64,000 nt of DNA, taken from positions 68,701 through 132,700 of the forward strand of contig CP097973.1 in NCBI GenBank assembly GCA_023703655.1, in the 5' to 3' direction. The notes below the pieces were generated by a model that saw nothing but the letters and a program-made list of their open reading frames with translations, was not told where the DNA came from and did not search any database. The stretch's first letter is position 1. Each line of letters starts with the position of its first letter. The DNA comes from SAR86 cluster bacterium. GTDB lineage: Bacteria > Pseudomonadota > Gammaproteobacteria > Magnimaribacterales > D2472. Of the stretch, positions 1-8,708 are shown one piece after another. Both the position numbers and the translations under genes were made by a program.

Positions 1-1
1 A

Positions 2-196
2 CAACCAACCGGATGTGCCTTGTTTGATAAAGAAATCGTATTGCCTCCAAGAGTCTGGGTAGAAAAGATTTATAATGTAAAACAATGGGATAAATTTTCA
101 GGTGGGCATTTTGCTGCACTGGAAAATCCTACGAATCTTGCGACTAGTATCGTAAATTTTTGCGAATCTGCACAGATTAAGGATCTTATTAAATAG
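2..196 (+). CDS. Epoxide hydrolase-like alpha/beta hydrolase, C-terminal fragment
   Basis: The frame is open from the left edge of the window and stops with TAG, leaving 64 residues. The motif GGHFAALENP resembles the loop around the catalytic histidine of the epoxide hydrolase branch of alpha/beta hydrolases, and the preceding PRVWVEKIYN segment fits the same family. Epoxide hydrolases open epoxides to vicinal diols. The nucleophile Asp, oxyanion hole and cap domain lie outside the window, so a haloalkane dehalogenase-like relative cannot be excluded. It converges on the next gene with only six bases between the stop codons. Confidence 0.75.
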   Translation, partial: QPTGCALFDKEIVLPPRVWVEKIYNVKQWDKFSGGHFAALENPTNLATSIVNFCESAQIKDLIK

Positions 197-202
197 TTAA
201 TA

Positions 203-760
203 TTATTTTACTTTGATAAGTTCGTTCTCATTGCATAAATAATCCATGCTTACGTCATGTGGCTCTGCAATAATTCGTTCATCAAGAAATTGAAAATCAA
301 AAATCAAAGCAACAAATTTTGCATTTACAGCCTTTAATAGATAACGATCATAGTAACCTTGCCCATAACCAATCCTATTGCCATGAAGGTCTGCTGCGAG
401 CGTTGGACAAATAATTAAGTCAAATTCATCAGGTTGAATTACTTGACCCTCATTTTCTAGTATTCCAAATTTATTCTTCCTAAGTTGGTCTGCGAATGCA
501 TAATCTTGAAATACCATCATATGGTCTTTGATTTTGGGAACCGCAACTATCTTTGAATCATTAGTGGCACATTCCATAAGGTTTTTCGTCATTACTTCAT
601 TTTTTATAGGTAAATAGCAGCCAATAGTCCTCGCCTTTTGAAACAGCACAGAATTAATAATAGTGTTTTGAATAGATTTTGATTTTTCACTTAATTCAGT
701 CGAAGAAAGATCTAGCCTCCGAGAAAGCAGTGATGTTCTAATATTAGATTTCACATTCAT
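203..760 (-). CDS. fau: 5-formyltetrahydrofolate cyclo-ligase
   Basis: Converts 5-formyl-THF to 5,10-methenyl-THF using ATP. The C-terminal signature GYGQGYYDRYL is diagnostic for the family, and basic residues near the N-terminus (SLLSRR) match the usual start of these proteins. The frame stays open upstream to an ATG at 823, but that extension lies inside the 6S RNA and its residues are unlike the family. The ATG at 760 gives 185 residues, a normal family length, and starts just after the RNA. Placement directly downstream of 6S RNA is the classic ssrS-fau (ygfA) arrangement, so co-transcription is likely. Confidence 0.93.
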   Translation of the reverse strand: MNVKSNIRTSLLSRRLDLSSTELSEKSKSIQNTIINSVLFQKARTIGCYLPIKNEVMTKNLMECATNDSKIVAVPKIKDHMMVFQDYAFADQLRKNKFGILENEGQVIQPDEFDLIICPTLAADLHGNRIGYGQGYYDRYLLKAVNAKFVALIFDFQFLDERIIAEPHDVSMDYLCNENELIKVK

Positions 761-772
761 GACGGAGGCTAA

Positions 773-936
773 TAACCAATTCACCGCTGTGCATTTTTCC
801 TGAACCGAAAGTCCAGGTGGCAAAGCTCATGTCGAATCAGGCTTCCCTATGGTAATGCACAACATCGACAGTGGAATATCGCCTTTCATTTAAGTATCGG
901 TTCAAAGATAATGAATGCACTGACGTATGAACCAGT
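773..936 (-). ncRNA. ssrS: 6S RNA
   Basis: Regulatory RNA that mimics an open promoter and sequesters sigma70 RNA polymerase. Evidence is synteny (between zapA and fau), a good promoter, and sequence. The 5' arm (about 936-905) and 3' arm (about 795-773) pair into a long terminal stem, including GTGCATT with AATGCAC. Blocks GAACCGATACTT and GGGAAGCCTGATTCGAC resemble the conserved GAGCCGATAT and GAGAAGCCT blocks of gammaproteobacterial 6S RNA. The predicted length of about 164 nt is slightly shorter than the 184 nt E. coli RNA. Ends are estimated from the promoter and the stem. Confidence 0.88.
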
Positions 937-942
937 CACATC

Positions 943-971
943 ATTATACATAAAAAGCTTTTTAGGGTTAA
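943..971 (-). promoter_or_regulatory. sigma70 promoter of 6S RNA
   Basis: On the minus strand a perfect -10 TATAAT (948-943) is preceded by TTAACC (971-966) with a 17-base spacer. The predicted transcription start is near 936, exactly at the base of the 6S terminal stem. The promoter sits in the short gap after zapA, so 6S can be transcribed independently of zapA. Confidence 0.75.
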
Positions 972-991
972 TTTTATACTTAGGCTTTTGA

Positions 992-1255
992 CTACTTTAT
1001 TGCGCTATCAATTTTTGAGATTAGGTTCGCAATATTGCTTGTCTCAATTTCACTAAGATCACTATCAGAAACGGCAGATTTAAATGCAACATTTAAGGCA
1101 GCTAAAATAACTGCATTATTTTTATCCGGTATTGACTCTATTTCTTGATTTAGAATATTCGCAGCTTCTTTAAGCCCTTGAACATCTTTTTTTGGACACG
1201 CTAGTGTGATGTCTCGGCTTGCAATTCTGAGAGAGATTACTTCTTTGTCAGCCAT
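992..1255 (-). CDS. zapA: Cell division protein ZapA
   Basis: Small FtsZ-ring-associated protein (87 aa) that bundles FtsZ filaments in the cytoplasm. The N-terminal block ISLRIASRDITLACP followed by LKEAANILNQEI matches the ZapA beta-strand/helix head, and the C-terminal half is helical, as expected for the coiled-coil dimerisation arm. The start overlaps the upstream coiled-coil gene by eight bases, so the two are probably translated together. The neighbours zapA, 6S RNA and fau are in the conserved gammaproteobacterial order. Confidence 0.9.
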   Translation of the reverse strand: MADKEVISLRIASRDITLACPKKDVQGLKEAANILNQEIESIPDKNNAVILAALNVAFKSAVSDSDLSEIETSNIANLISKIDSAIK

Positions 1256-1451
1256 TAGCTTTCCTCTTTAAAGTTTTGACTTGCTTAGTGAGTTTATTTA
1301 TGACATTTGTATTTTTCAGGTTAGTCTTTTTCCAAGTTCTCTCTTTTTTGATGTAGGCCTGAATTATTCCTTGTTGCTCTCTAAAGCGTTGTATCAATTG
1401 ATGTACTTTGTTTTCAAGATCCTTAAATTCTACTTTTTTGTTTTTAGACAT
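1248..1451 (-). CDS. Small basic coiled-coil protein upstream of zapA (TIGR02449-like)
   Basis: A 67-residue, lysine-rich, wholly helical protein with heptad-like spacing (FKDLENKVHQLIQRF). Position immediately upstream of and overlapping zapA matches the small TIGR02449-type proteins found next to zapA in Pseudomonas and relatives. A ZapB-like role in linking the Z-ring to DNA is conceivable but not shown by sequence. No enzymatic motif, signal peptide or membrane segment is visible. It is the first gene of the minus-strand zapA transcript and diverges from pepP across 67 bases. Confidence 0.65.
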   Translation of the reverse strand: MSKNKKVEFKDLENKVHQLIQRFREQQGIIQAYIKKERTWKKTNLKNTNVINKLTKQVKTLKRKANG

Positions 1452-1518
1452 CTATACAAGTTTAATTCTAAGTTTCATTTAAGGGAAGTTTGATTAAGAA
1501 AAGAGTAAAATAAAGAAT

Positions 1519-2811
1519 ATGAATATGTTTAAAGAGCGAAGAATTAATCTCATTGAATCGCTAAATCCAGGCTCAGCTATTATTTTGTATGGAGCTCGGA
1601 TTCAATATCGAAATGCAGACAGTGCCTATGCTTTCAGGCAAGATTCAAACTTTTGGTATTTAAGTGGCTTTAACGAGGCAGACTCTGTAATGCTTATTAT
1701 AAAAGATATTGAGCAGCAGATCCGAAGTATGATCTTTGTTCCACCAAAAGATAAAACTAGAGAAATCTGGGATGGTTATCGCAGTGGCCCAGATGGTGCT
1801 ATCAACGACTTTGGCTTTGATAAGGCATATGAAAATACAAAGTTAGAGGAGATGATTCCCCAATTGCTTGTTAATTTGTATCAGGTTTATCATCTTATTG
1901 GGAAGGATCCAAAATTTGATAAACAAACTATACAGTTTATAAAATCTGCTCAAACGAAAGATCGCCACAATCCAAACATAGAACTCAAAGATCTTAATCA
2001 GCTTTTAATGGAGATGCGGGTTATCAAATCTGATTCAGAGATACAAACGATAAAAAAAGCATGTGAAATCTCAGCTAAGGCTCACAATAAAGCGATGCAG
2101 AATGTTCAACCCAAGATGAATGAATATGAAATAGAAGCATTATATTTAAATGAATTTGCTCTTCATGGCGCAAGATTTCCAGCATACACACCAATAGTTG
2201 CAGGCGGTGAAAATGCGTGCACCCTACATTACATAGATAACTCAGCGACTTTATGTGATGGCGATCTATTGTTGGTTGATGCAGGATGTGAATATCAAAA
2301 TTATGCCTCGGACATTACTAGAACTTTTCCAATCAATGGTAAATTTTCTGATACACAGCTTGCAGTTTATGAGATTGTTCTTGAAGCTGAAAGGAAAGCT
2401 ATTGAATGTGTAATGCAAGGTAATGATGTCCTGTTACCGCAAGCAAAATCTGAAGAGGTTATAACTCAGGGATTAATTGATTTGGGAATCTTAAAGGGTG
2501 GCTTGGAAGAAAATCTTGCTGAACAGAAATTCAAAGACTTTTACATGCATAAAATTGGACATTGGCTTGGCTTAGATGTTCACGATTCTGGACCATACAG
2601 TTCATCGAAAGAAGCTATGAAATTTGCATCGGGAATGATTACAACTATTGAGCCTGGAATTTATATTTCCTCCGAAAGTGATGTTGACGATAAATGGAAG
2701 GGTATTGGAATAAGAATCGAAGATGATATTTTGGTGACTGAGAGTGGAAATGAAAATTTAACTGATGCGACTCCAACCGATCCCCAAGATATTCAATCTT
2801 TAATGTCCTAA
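1519..2811 (+). CDS. pepP: Xaa-Pro aminopeptidase (aminopeptidase P)
   Basis: Cytoplasmic dinuclear-manganese peptidase removing N-terminal residues before proline. The N-terminal aminopeptidase P domain (about 1-150) includes the FRQDSNFWYLSGF motif. The C-terminal pita-bread domain supplies the metal ligands: Asp in VDAGCEYQNYASDITRTF, His in HKIGHWLGLDVHDSG, Glu in EPGIYI and Glu in GIRIEDD. Its 430 residues compare with about 440 in E. coli. Two in-frame ATGs (1519 and 1525) are possible starts. The next gene begins one base after the stop, preserving the pepP-ubiH pairing of gammaproteobacteria. Confidence 0.95.
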   Translation: MNMFKERRINLIESLNPGSAIILYGARIQYRNADSAYAFRQDSNFWYLSGFNEADSVMLIIKDIEQQIRSMIFVPPKDKTREIWDGYRSGPDGAINDFGFDKAYENTKLEEMIPQLLVNLYQVYHLIGKDPKFDKQTIQFIKSAQTKDRHNPNIELKDLNQLLMEMRVIKSDSEIQTIKKACEISAKAHNKAMQNVQPKMNEYEIEALYLNEFALHGARFPAYTPIVAGGENACTLHYIDNSATLCDGDLLLVDAGCEYQNYASDITRTFPINGKFSDTQLAVYEIVLEAERKAIECVMQGNDVLLPQAKSEEVITQGLIDLGILKGGLEENLAEQKFKDFYMHKIGHWLGLDVHDSGPYSSSKEAMKFASGMITTIEPGIYISSESDVDDKWKGIGIRIEDDILVTESGNENLTDATPTDPQDIQSLMS

Positions 2812-2812
2812 A

Positions 2813-3889
2813 ATGTCTCCGGAGTGTTTGGTAATTGGGAATGGTATCGCTGCTAGACTGTTTGCGCTTGAGTGCAAAAGAAACATTATTGATTGTGCGG
2901 TTTTAACTAGTTCACCGGTATATTTTAATCAAGTTAGAACTATTACCTTGAATCCAATCTCATTTAAGTTTCTTCAAAAGTTAGGCATATCTTTAGATGC
3001 TAGTCCAATTTCTCATATCAATGTTTTTGAATCTGAAGGGACAGGAGTTATTAACTTTAGTGCACACGATCTTGGCGAGGATAATCTAGCATATGTTATT
3101 AATTACGATAATTTGTTAAGGCAGCTAGATGAATTGACCAAAGGTATGCAGTGTTCTGCTGATGAAGTCGAGGACTTAAGCAATATAAAAGTGAGAGTTT
3201 TCGCTGATAAAGATAAAAATTTTTCTAAACACCAAACAGATTTTGATTTTATCGAGCATGATTATGACCAAATTGCTTTTACTTTTCATGCCACAGCATC
3301 AAAACTTCAAAGAAATCACGCTTATCAGACATTTTTCAACAATCAAATATTCGCAATTATGCCTATTGATCATAGTAAAAATACTTTTACTGTTGTCTGG
3401 TCAATCCCAAAAGATTTTGCAACAGAAGAATATGTCAGGGATAACATAGATCTGTTGGGGCAGCAGCTTAATACAGATATTGCAATTTCGGGAGAGATAC
3501 TTGTATTTGAATTATCATCTTCTAGGGCAAAAGAATATTGTATTCCGGGCAAATGCTTAATAGCTGACTCAGCTCATAGCTTTCATCCACTTGCTGGACA
3601 AGGACTTAATCTTGGGATTGCTGATATTGATGTTTTAGTTGATGAATTTAAAAAAGCCAAATCAAAAGGGAGATCATTAGGAGATATTAAAGTATTAAAA
3701 AAATATGAAGTTAGGCGTAAGCTTTTGAACGAAGCAATGCTAAATGGAGTCAATTTTTTAAATTATTTATTTCATTCAGAAAATATTTATACCAAATTTT
3801 TTCGAAATAGGGGCCTACGATTAGTAAATAAGATACCAGTTATAAAAAATCTGTTAATAAAAAATGCTGTGGGTAAAATTAAAATTTAA
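2813..3889 (+). CDS. ubiH: UbiH/COQ6-type FAD-dependent hydroxylase, ubiquinone biosynthesis
   Basis: Flavoprotein monooxygenase expected to hydroxylate the ubiquinone precursor ring. The N-terminal Rossmann motif is VIGNGIAARLFALE, and the second FAD motif ADSAHSFHPLAGQGLNLGI is the hallmark of the UbiH/UbiI/UbiF/COQ6 family. At 358 residues it is about 30 shorter than E. coli UbiH, mainly in the middle. Family and pepP linkage are clear, but which ring position it hydroxylates cannot be read from sequence. Only one such hydroxylase is present here, whereas many relatives have ubiH and ubiI in tandem. Confidence 0.85.
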   Translation: MSPECLVIGNGIAARLFALECKRNIIDCAVLTSSPVYFNQVRTITLNPISFKFLQKLGISLDASPISHINVFESEGTGVINFSAHDLGEDNLAYVINYDNLLRQLDELTKGMQCSADEVEDLSNIKVRVFADKDKNFSKHQTDFDFIEHDYDQIAFTFHATASKLQRNHAYQTFFNNQIFAIMPIDHSKNTFTVVWSIPKDFATEEYVRDNIDLLGQQLNTDIAISGEILVFELSSSRAKEYCIPGKCLIADSAHSFHPLAGQGLNLGIADIDVLVDEFKKAKSKGRSLGDIKVLKKYEVRRKLLNEAMLNGVNFLNYLFHSENIYTKFFRNRGLRLVNKIPVIKNLLIKNAVGKIKI

Positions 3890-3906
3890 ATCTAAAAGGT
3901 GGAGAA

Positions 3907-4788
3907 ATGAGCAAGGATGAATCAAAGGTTATTTTGGTTACAGGAGCAAGCAGGGGAGTTGGAAGAGGAATCGCTGAAGGTATTTGTAAACCTGGTGATA
4001 TTGTTTACTGCGTAGGGCGATCTTTAAAGACAGGCACCAAAGTCAGTCAATTTGGGCTTGAGCTTAATTCTAGCTTAGAGGATACTGCTAATGAAATTAA
4101 TCAGCTTGGCGCCAAAGGCATTCCAGTTGTTGCAGATCTAAATCGTGAGGATGAGATTAAAAAGATCAGTGATCTTATTTCTCAAGAGCATGGAAAATTA
4201 GACATCTTGGTTCATTCAGCTTGCCAAATTCATGATGATTTGGTTCAGCCCAAACCATTTTGGGAGAAATCTACAGAACTTTGGTCTATGGTTGAAGTGG
4301 GTCTAAAATGCAACTACATGCTGACGCATGCGCTTGCACCAATATTAATAAAAACTAGTTCAGCATTAGTTATTAATATATCTTCACATGGCGCAGTCTG
4401 CTATATGCACGGACCAATCTATGGAGCTCAAAAAGCTGGTTTAGACAAAATGACACACGATATGGCGCATGATTTTAAAGAGCACGATGTTTGTGCTATT
4501 TCGTTATGGTCAGGTATTGTTCTTGACGAAAAGACTGAGCTTATCAGCGCAAATATGGATGAGGCATATGCAGAATTTCTGAAAGGTGCTGCATCTCAGA
4601 GATTTGCTGGCAAAGTTATCAGAGGATTTTATGAGACCAAAGATAAAATGCAGAAAACTGGTAAAACATTAATTGCTGCAGAATTAGCAAATGACTTAGA
4701 TATCAAGGACTTGGACGGTAATCAACCTATTAGTGATAGAGAGCAGCTTGGTGGACCAGTGGATTTCAGTGATTCTGTAATCTATTAA
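3907..4788 (+). CDS. Short-chain dehydrogenase/reductase (DHRS1-like)
   Basis: NAD(P)-dependent SDR of 293 residues. The cofactor motif is TGASRGVGRG, and the catalytic serine region NISSHGA is followed by the YxxxK pair in YGAQKAGLD. The sequence after it, MTHDMAHDFKEHDVCAISLWSG, resembles the DHRS1 branch, known for reducing steroid and xenobiotic carbonyls. Substrate is not predictable. AAGGTGGAG just before the ATG is a good ribosome-binding site. It follows ubiH by 17 bases and its stop codon abuts that of rpmB on the other strand. Confidence 0.85.
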   Translation: MSKDESKVILVTGASRGVGRGIAEGICKPGDIVYCVGRSLKTGTKVSQFGLELNSSLEDTANEINQLGAKGIPVVADLNREDEIKKISDLISQEHGKLDILVHSACQIHDDLVQPKPFWEKSTELWSMVEVGLKCNYMLTHALAPILIKTSSALVINISSHGAVCYMHGPIYGAQKAGLDKMTHDMAHDFKEHDVCAISLWSGIVLDEKTELISANMDEAYAEFLKGAASQRFAGKVIRGFYETKDKMQKTGKTLIAAELANDLDIKDLDGNQPISDREQLGGPVDFSDSVIY

Positions 4789-5025
4789 TTAGATTTTTTC
4801 GCCTCTTGAACGCATATCTTTCAGAACTGCGTCGATGCCTTTTTTGTCAATGATACGCATCCCTTTTGTCGAGACTTTTAGAGTAATAAATCTATTTTCA
4901 GATTCTACCCAAAATTTATGAGTATGAAGGTTAGGGTAAAATTTTCTCTTCACTTTATTATTAGCGTGCGAAACGTGATTACCAGTTTGTGGCATTTTAC
5001 CGGTGACTTGGCATACTTTACTCAT
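4789..5025 (-). CDS. rpmB: 50S ribosomal protein bL28
   Basis: Ribosomal large-subunit protein, 78 residues, very close to E. coli L28 ([16 protein letters not shown] start and SRGEKI end). It lacks the paired CxxC zinc motifs, so it is the zinc-independent form. In most gammaproteobacteria rpmG follows directly. Here the stop codon is immediately followed by the stop of the convergent SDR, so rpmG must lie elsewhere. The gene appears monocistronic with its own promoter. Confidence 0.97.
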   Translation of the reverse strand: MSKVCQVTGKMPQTGNHVSHANNKVKRKFYPNLHTHKFWVESENRFITLKVSTKGMRIIDKKGIDAVLKDMRSRGEKI

Positions 5026-5034
5026 AGGTGAGGG

Positions 5035-5063
5035 ATTTTAAATGACCAATAGACTATAGGCAA
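5035..5063 (-). promoter_or_regulatory. Promoter of rpmB, very close to the start codon
   Basis: Minus-strand TTGCCT (5063-5058) and TAAAAT (5040-5035) are separated by exactly 17 bases. Only nine bases separate the -10 hexamer from the rpmB ATG, so the predicted leader is about three nucleotides and holds no Shine-Dalgarno sequence. Confidence 0.55.
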
Positions 5064-5071
5064 GGTAAATA

Positions 5072-5563
5072 ATGACTTACAAGATTTTTTTATTAAGACA
5101 CGCAAAATCCTCATGGGACAATCAAAACCTGACTGATTTTGAGAGACCCCTTAATCAAAGAGGTGTTAATAATGCAACTGCATTAGGTGAATATCTTAAG
5201 AGCATTAATTTCAAAGTCGATCAAATATTATCTAGCCCAAGTGAGCGGACCTTGCAGACACTACAAATATTATCTGCAGTTGCAAAAATTAAGAATGAAA
5301 TTATTACCGTAAACTCAATGTACCACTCTACTTTAGAAAATCTTTTAACTATTATCAGACAAATGTGTCTGGAGAATAGATCTCTGTTGCTTGTAGGTCA
5401 TAATCCATCAATGCATGAGGTTTATGAATACCTCACAAGTGATTCAATAACAAATTTTCCAACCTGTGGCTTTGCCGAAGTAAGTTTCACGGAAGATTTG
5501 AGCAAATCCTTGGAGGGAGTTGCAAAATGTGATTTATTTGTAAATCCTAATAAGGAACTCTGA
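5072..5563 (+). CDS. sixA: Phosphohistidine phosphatase, SixA family
   Basis: Histidine phosphatase superfamily protein of 163 residues. The RHG-type catalytic motif is LRHAKSS at residues 7-13; the second catalytic histidine is in LLLVGHNPSMHE. Short length and absence of mutase-specific regions place it with SixA, which removes phosphate from phosphohistidine (in E. coli the nitrogen phosphotransferase protein NPr). No phosphotransferase genes are in this window, so the target is unknown. It diverges from rpmB across 46 bases and converges with rpmE, two bases apart. Confidence 0.85.
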   Translation: MTYKIFLLRHAKSSWDNQNLTDFERPLNQRGVNNATALGEYLKSINFKVDQILSSPSERTLQTLQILSAVAKIKNEIITVNSMYHSTLENLLTIIRQMCLENRSLLLVGHNPSMHEVYEYLTSDSITNFPTCGFAEVSFTEDLSKSLEGVAKCDLFVNPNKEL

Positions 5564-5565
5564 TT

Positions 5566-5814
5566 TTACTTATTTTTTCCAAAGCGCTTCTCAAATCTTT
5601 GGACGCGACCACCAGTATCGACAATCTTGTGTTTACCAGTGTAAAAAGGATGGGAAGCTGATGAAACATCAAGCGTGTAATATGGATAAGTTTTCCCATC
5701 TTTCCACTTTTTTGTTTGATCAGTTTTCAAGGTGGAATTAATAACAAAGTATTCATCCACACTTACATCATGGAATAAAACTTCACGGTATTCAGGATGT
5801 ATATCGTTTTTCAT
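5566..5814 (-). CDS. rpmE2: 50S ribosomal protein bL31, type B (zinc-independent)
   Basis: 82-residue L31. The start [12 protein letters not shown] and the HPFYTGKHK / [11 protein letters not shown] segments match L31 type B (YkgM-like). The CxxC zinc-binding cysteines of standard L31 are absent. An upstream in-frame ATG at 5913 would enter priA on the other strand and adds residues unlike the family, so 5814 is preferred. In E. coli the type B form is induced on zinc starvation under Zur control; here it lies among ordinary housekeeping genes and no Zur site is obvious. Confidence 0.93.
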   Translation of the reverse strand: MKNDIHPEYREVLFHDVSVDEYFVINSTLKTDQTKKWKDGKTYPYYTLDVSSASHPFYTGKHKIVDTGGRVQRFEKRFGKNK

Positions 5815-5839
5815 AATAAAATCATCTATGAGGTTGAGA

Positions 5840-5867
5840 ACTATAACAAAATGCACAAGCTTTACAA
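5840..5867 (-). promoter_or_regulatory. Probable promoter of rpmE2
   Basis: Minus-strand TTGTAA (5867-5862) and TATAGT (5845-5840) with a 16-base spacer. The predicted leader is about 19 nucleotides. The region is shared with divergent priA. Confidence 0.45.
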
Positions 5868-5873
5868 AGTCTA

Positions 5874-7841
5874 ATGAAAAAATATTTCTATAAAGTTTCT
5901 TTACCATTAGCAATCGACCAAACTTTTATATATCAACACGACTCCCAAATTAGTAATGGTTCTAGAGTCTTAATAAATTTCAAGAATAAGGATAGGATTG
6001 GCATTGCTCTAGACTTATGTAAAAAACCATCCTTCAAAACACTCAATGTTAAAGAGGTTCTTGATGAATCTGTCATTTTTAATAAAGTAGATTTAGAGTT
6101 ACTTTTTTGGACTTCAAAATATTATTTTCATCCAATAGGGCAAGTAATCGATACATTCACCCCAGCGTACTTAAAAAAACTTAACCCAAAAGTTGAGGTC
6201 AAAGCCATTCCTAAGATTGATAATAAAAAATATGATTTTAAATTCAAAAAAAGCTTAACATCCAAACAAAAAGATGCATTCAAAGCAATTATTAAAACGA
6301 AAAGCAATAAGCCAATCTTGCTCAATGGAATTACAGGCTCCGGAAAAACAGAAGTTTACGCAAGAGTTATTGCTGAATCAGTACAAAATAATCAAGGTGT
6401 TTTAATATTAACTCCTGAAATAGCCCTTACCCCTCAATTATCAGCTTATTTAAAAGATATATTTAATGATCAAGTTGAAACCTATCATTCTGGTGTCACT
6501 CCAAAAAGACGATATGAAATTTGGGAGAAAGCTAGATCAGGAGAGACTAAAATTTATGTTGGAACAAGATCAGCGGTATTGCTACCTATCAAGAATCTTG
6601 GATTAATTATTGTTGATGAGGAGCATGACCAGTCCTACAAACAAAATGAGGGGCTTTTATTCTCAGCCAGAGATTTAGCTATAAAACGTGCTGATCTTTT
6701 AAAGATCCCCATTATACTGGGTTCCGGTACACCTTCGCTGAGGAGTCTGCACCAATGTGAAGTAGGTAAATACATTCAAGTTCTTATTGATGAAAGGGTG
6801 CATTCTCAAACTCCACCTGAAATTTCAATACATGATACAAATGGCATGATGCTTAATTGTGGTTTATCGGATTTATCCATTCAAACCATTAAAAAAACTG
6901 TTGCAGATGGGAAGCTGGCAATGATTTTTATTAATCGTAGAGGGTATGCTCCTGAATTTTCTTGTGGGCAATGTGATTGGATCGCAACGTGTCATCATTG
7001 CGAAACAAACATGGTGATGCACATTGATAGAGAAAGATTAGTGTGTCACAGGTGTGAGTCTGTCTTCGCTATACCACCTAGATGCCCAAACTGCATGTCT
7101 GACAGGCTTGATTCGGTAGGACAGGGCACACAACGAATAGAGGCTTTTCTGAAAAAAGAACTTTCAATTAAGAATGTATTTAGATTTGATAGTGATGCTA
7201 CTAAAAATACTGGTGACCTGGAGGCATTAGTTGACAGGATACAGCAATCAACTTCAGGGGTAATCGTCGGCACTCAGATGCTTACTAAGGGACATGATTT
7301 TAAAGATTTAGAACTTGTAGTAGTTCTTAATATTGACCATGGGCTAACTAGCGTCAGTCCTTTTGCTCTGGAAGATATGGCTCATAAGTTGATTCAAGTT
7401 AGTGGTCGCGCGGGTAGAGAAAGTGGAAGAGCAAAAGTAATTTTGCAAACAAGGTACCCTAGTCATCCAACATTGCAAAGATTAGAAAAGGGAGACTACA
7501 ATTCATTTGCAGAAAGTGTTCTATCTGATCGTGCACTTCAAAATATACACCCTTTTTATTTTTATATTTCAATAAAGTCTGCCTCAACTAGGTTGGAAAG
7601 AAACATAAATTTTTTAAGTAAAATTATTTCTTATGAAAATTTAAATGAAGAAGAATTTGCAGGACCTATGCCTTTATCAATATACAAGCAAAGGGGCAAA
7701 TACAATCATCAATTAGTTATTATGAGTGCTTCAAGAACAAAACTGCATCAAAAGATAGAATCTATATTGAAAGCTATTAGCCGAATTCCAGAATCGAGGC
7801 AGTTAAGTTGGAAAATAGATGTTGATCCGCTTCAGTTTTAG
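5874..7841 (+). CDS. priA: Primosomal helicase PriA, apparently without the winged-helix domain
   Basis: 3'-5' superfamily 2 helicase that restarts stalled replication forks. An N-terminal 3'-DNA-end-binding domain (about 1-105) leads into the helicase core: Walker [12 protein letters not shown] (Lys near residue 158), [10 protein letters not shown] (DEAH box), and a zinc-binding insert with eight cysteines ([13 protein letters not shown] ... CHRC ... CPNC). The C-terminal motif [17 protein letters not shown] is typical. The protein has 655 residues against 732 in E. coli, and Walker A lies about 70 residues earlier, the size of the winged-helix domain between the 3'-binding domain and the helicase. 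A streamlined but probably functional PriA. Confidence 0.95.
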   Translation: MKKYFYKVSLPLAIDQTFIYQHDSQISNGSRVLINFKNKDRIGIALDLCKKPSFKTLNVKEVLDESVIFNKVDLELLFWTSKYYFHPIGQVIDTFTPAYLKKLNPKVEVKAIPKIDNKKYDFKFKKSLTSKQKDAFKAIIKTKSNKPILLNGITGSGKTEVYARVIAESVQNNQGVLILTPEIALTPQLSAYLKDIFNDQVETYHSGVTPKRRYEIWEKARSGETKIYVGTRSAVLLPIKNLGLIIVDEEHDQSYKQNEGLLFSARDLAIKRADLLKIPIILGSGTPSLRSLHQCEVGKYIQVLIDERVHSQTPPEISIHDTNGMMLNCGLSDLSIQTIKKTVADGKLAMIFINRRGYAPEFSCGQCDWIATCHHCETNMVMHIDRERLVCHRCESVFAIPPRCPNCMSDRLDSVGQGTQRIEAFLKKELSIKNVFRFDSDATKNTGDLEALVDRIQQSTSGVIVGTQMLTKGHDFKDLELVVVLNIDHGLTSVSPFALEDMAHKLIQVSGRAGRESGRAKVILQTRYPSHPTLQRLEKGDYNSFAESVLSDRALQNIHPFYFYISIKSASTRLERNINFLSKIISYENLNEEEFAGPMPLSIYKQRGKYNHQLVIMSASRTKLHQKIESILKAISRIPESRQLSWKIDVDPLQF

Positions 7842-8708
7842 CTACAAACTAAATTCTTGATTTACTAATTCCTCAGAGATTTTCCAAAGTTTTTCAGCTT
7901 CAGCGTCATCTTTGGAGTAGCTAGAAGTTTTTGCAATTTTACTGTCTACAAAATATTGACCAGTAACATCTAGATCCATCATATGTGCCAAATAGATAAT
8001 ACTCTCTGCTCCTTTTAGTGGTGATCTAAAGAAAGGTTTAAGCATCAATTTTAGGACTTTTCCGAGAAGTGTCTTATTTTGACTTCCAAGTGCTGTGTTA
8101 ACTCCACCCGGATGCATAGAATTTACAGGTATGTTTTTGCTTTCAAGCCTTTTTGCAAGGTGCCGAGTAAAAAGAATGTTTGCCAATTTAGATTGACCAT
8201 AGGACTTAACCCCCATTCCAAAGTCCTCTTTGTAATTTAAGTCATCCCAATTCATTGATTTAACAAAGAAATGAGCAGCAGAAGACACATTAATAATCCT
8301 TGAAGAGCCAGTTCTTTCTAATACATCAAGCAGTAGATTTGTAAATAAAAAATATCCAATATGGTTTACAGCGAATGTTTGCTCTATACCTGCATTTGTT
8401 TCTATATATTTTGTATTAACAATCCCAGCGTTATTAACCAATAAGTCAATTTCAGTTACATTTTGTTTAATTTGAGACACACAATCTCGGATGGATTCTT
8501 GATTAGAGAAATCACAAAAAAAACCTTGAACACGAAGTTCAGGATTTATCATAGAAAGCTCTTTTTTAAGTTGATCTGCTAATTTATCATTCCTGTATGT
8601 AAAAAATAAGGAACTACAATCTTCGGCAAGTTTAAGTGCAGCCGCCATACCAATGCCGTTAGTTGAACCTGTAATTAAAACCGTTTTATCTTTTATCCAA
8701 ATACTCAT
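7842..8708 (-). CDS. Short-chain dehydrogenase, retinol dehydrogenase-like
   Basis: 288-residue SDR with cofactor motif TGSTNGIGMAAA, structural NNAG, serine region NVSSAAHF and catalytic YGQSK. Extended length and the SKLANILFTRHLAKRL segment place it with retinol dehydrogenase/WW-oxidoreductase-like SDRs that act on hydrophobic alcohols or carbonyls. Its start overlaps the amidase stop (ATGA), so it is translationally coupled as the last gene of the nnr-tsaE-amidase operon. In E. coli mutL occupies this position. The true substrate is unknown. Confidence 0.82.
   Translation of the reverse strand: MSIWIKDKTVLITGSTNGIGMAAALKLAEDCSSLFFTYRNDKLADQLKKELSMINPELRVQGFFCDFSNQESIRDCVSQIKQNVTEIDLLVNNAGIVNTKYIETNAGIEQTFAVNHIGYFLFTNLLLDVLERTGSSRIINVSSAAHFFVKSMNWDDLNYKEDFGMGVKSYGQSKLANILFTRHLAKRLESKNIPVNSMHPGGVNTALGSQNKTLLGKVLKLMLKPFFRSPLKGAESIIYLAHMMDLDVTGQYFVDSKIAKTSSYSKDDAEAEKLWKISEELVNQEFSL

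Noticed and set aside
761-823. N-terminal extension of the folate cyclo-ligase to an ATG at 823
   Set aside because: It lies inside the 3' half of the 6S RNA and its residues are unlike the family; ATG at 760 gives the standard N-terminus.
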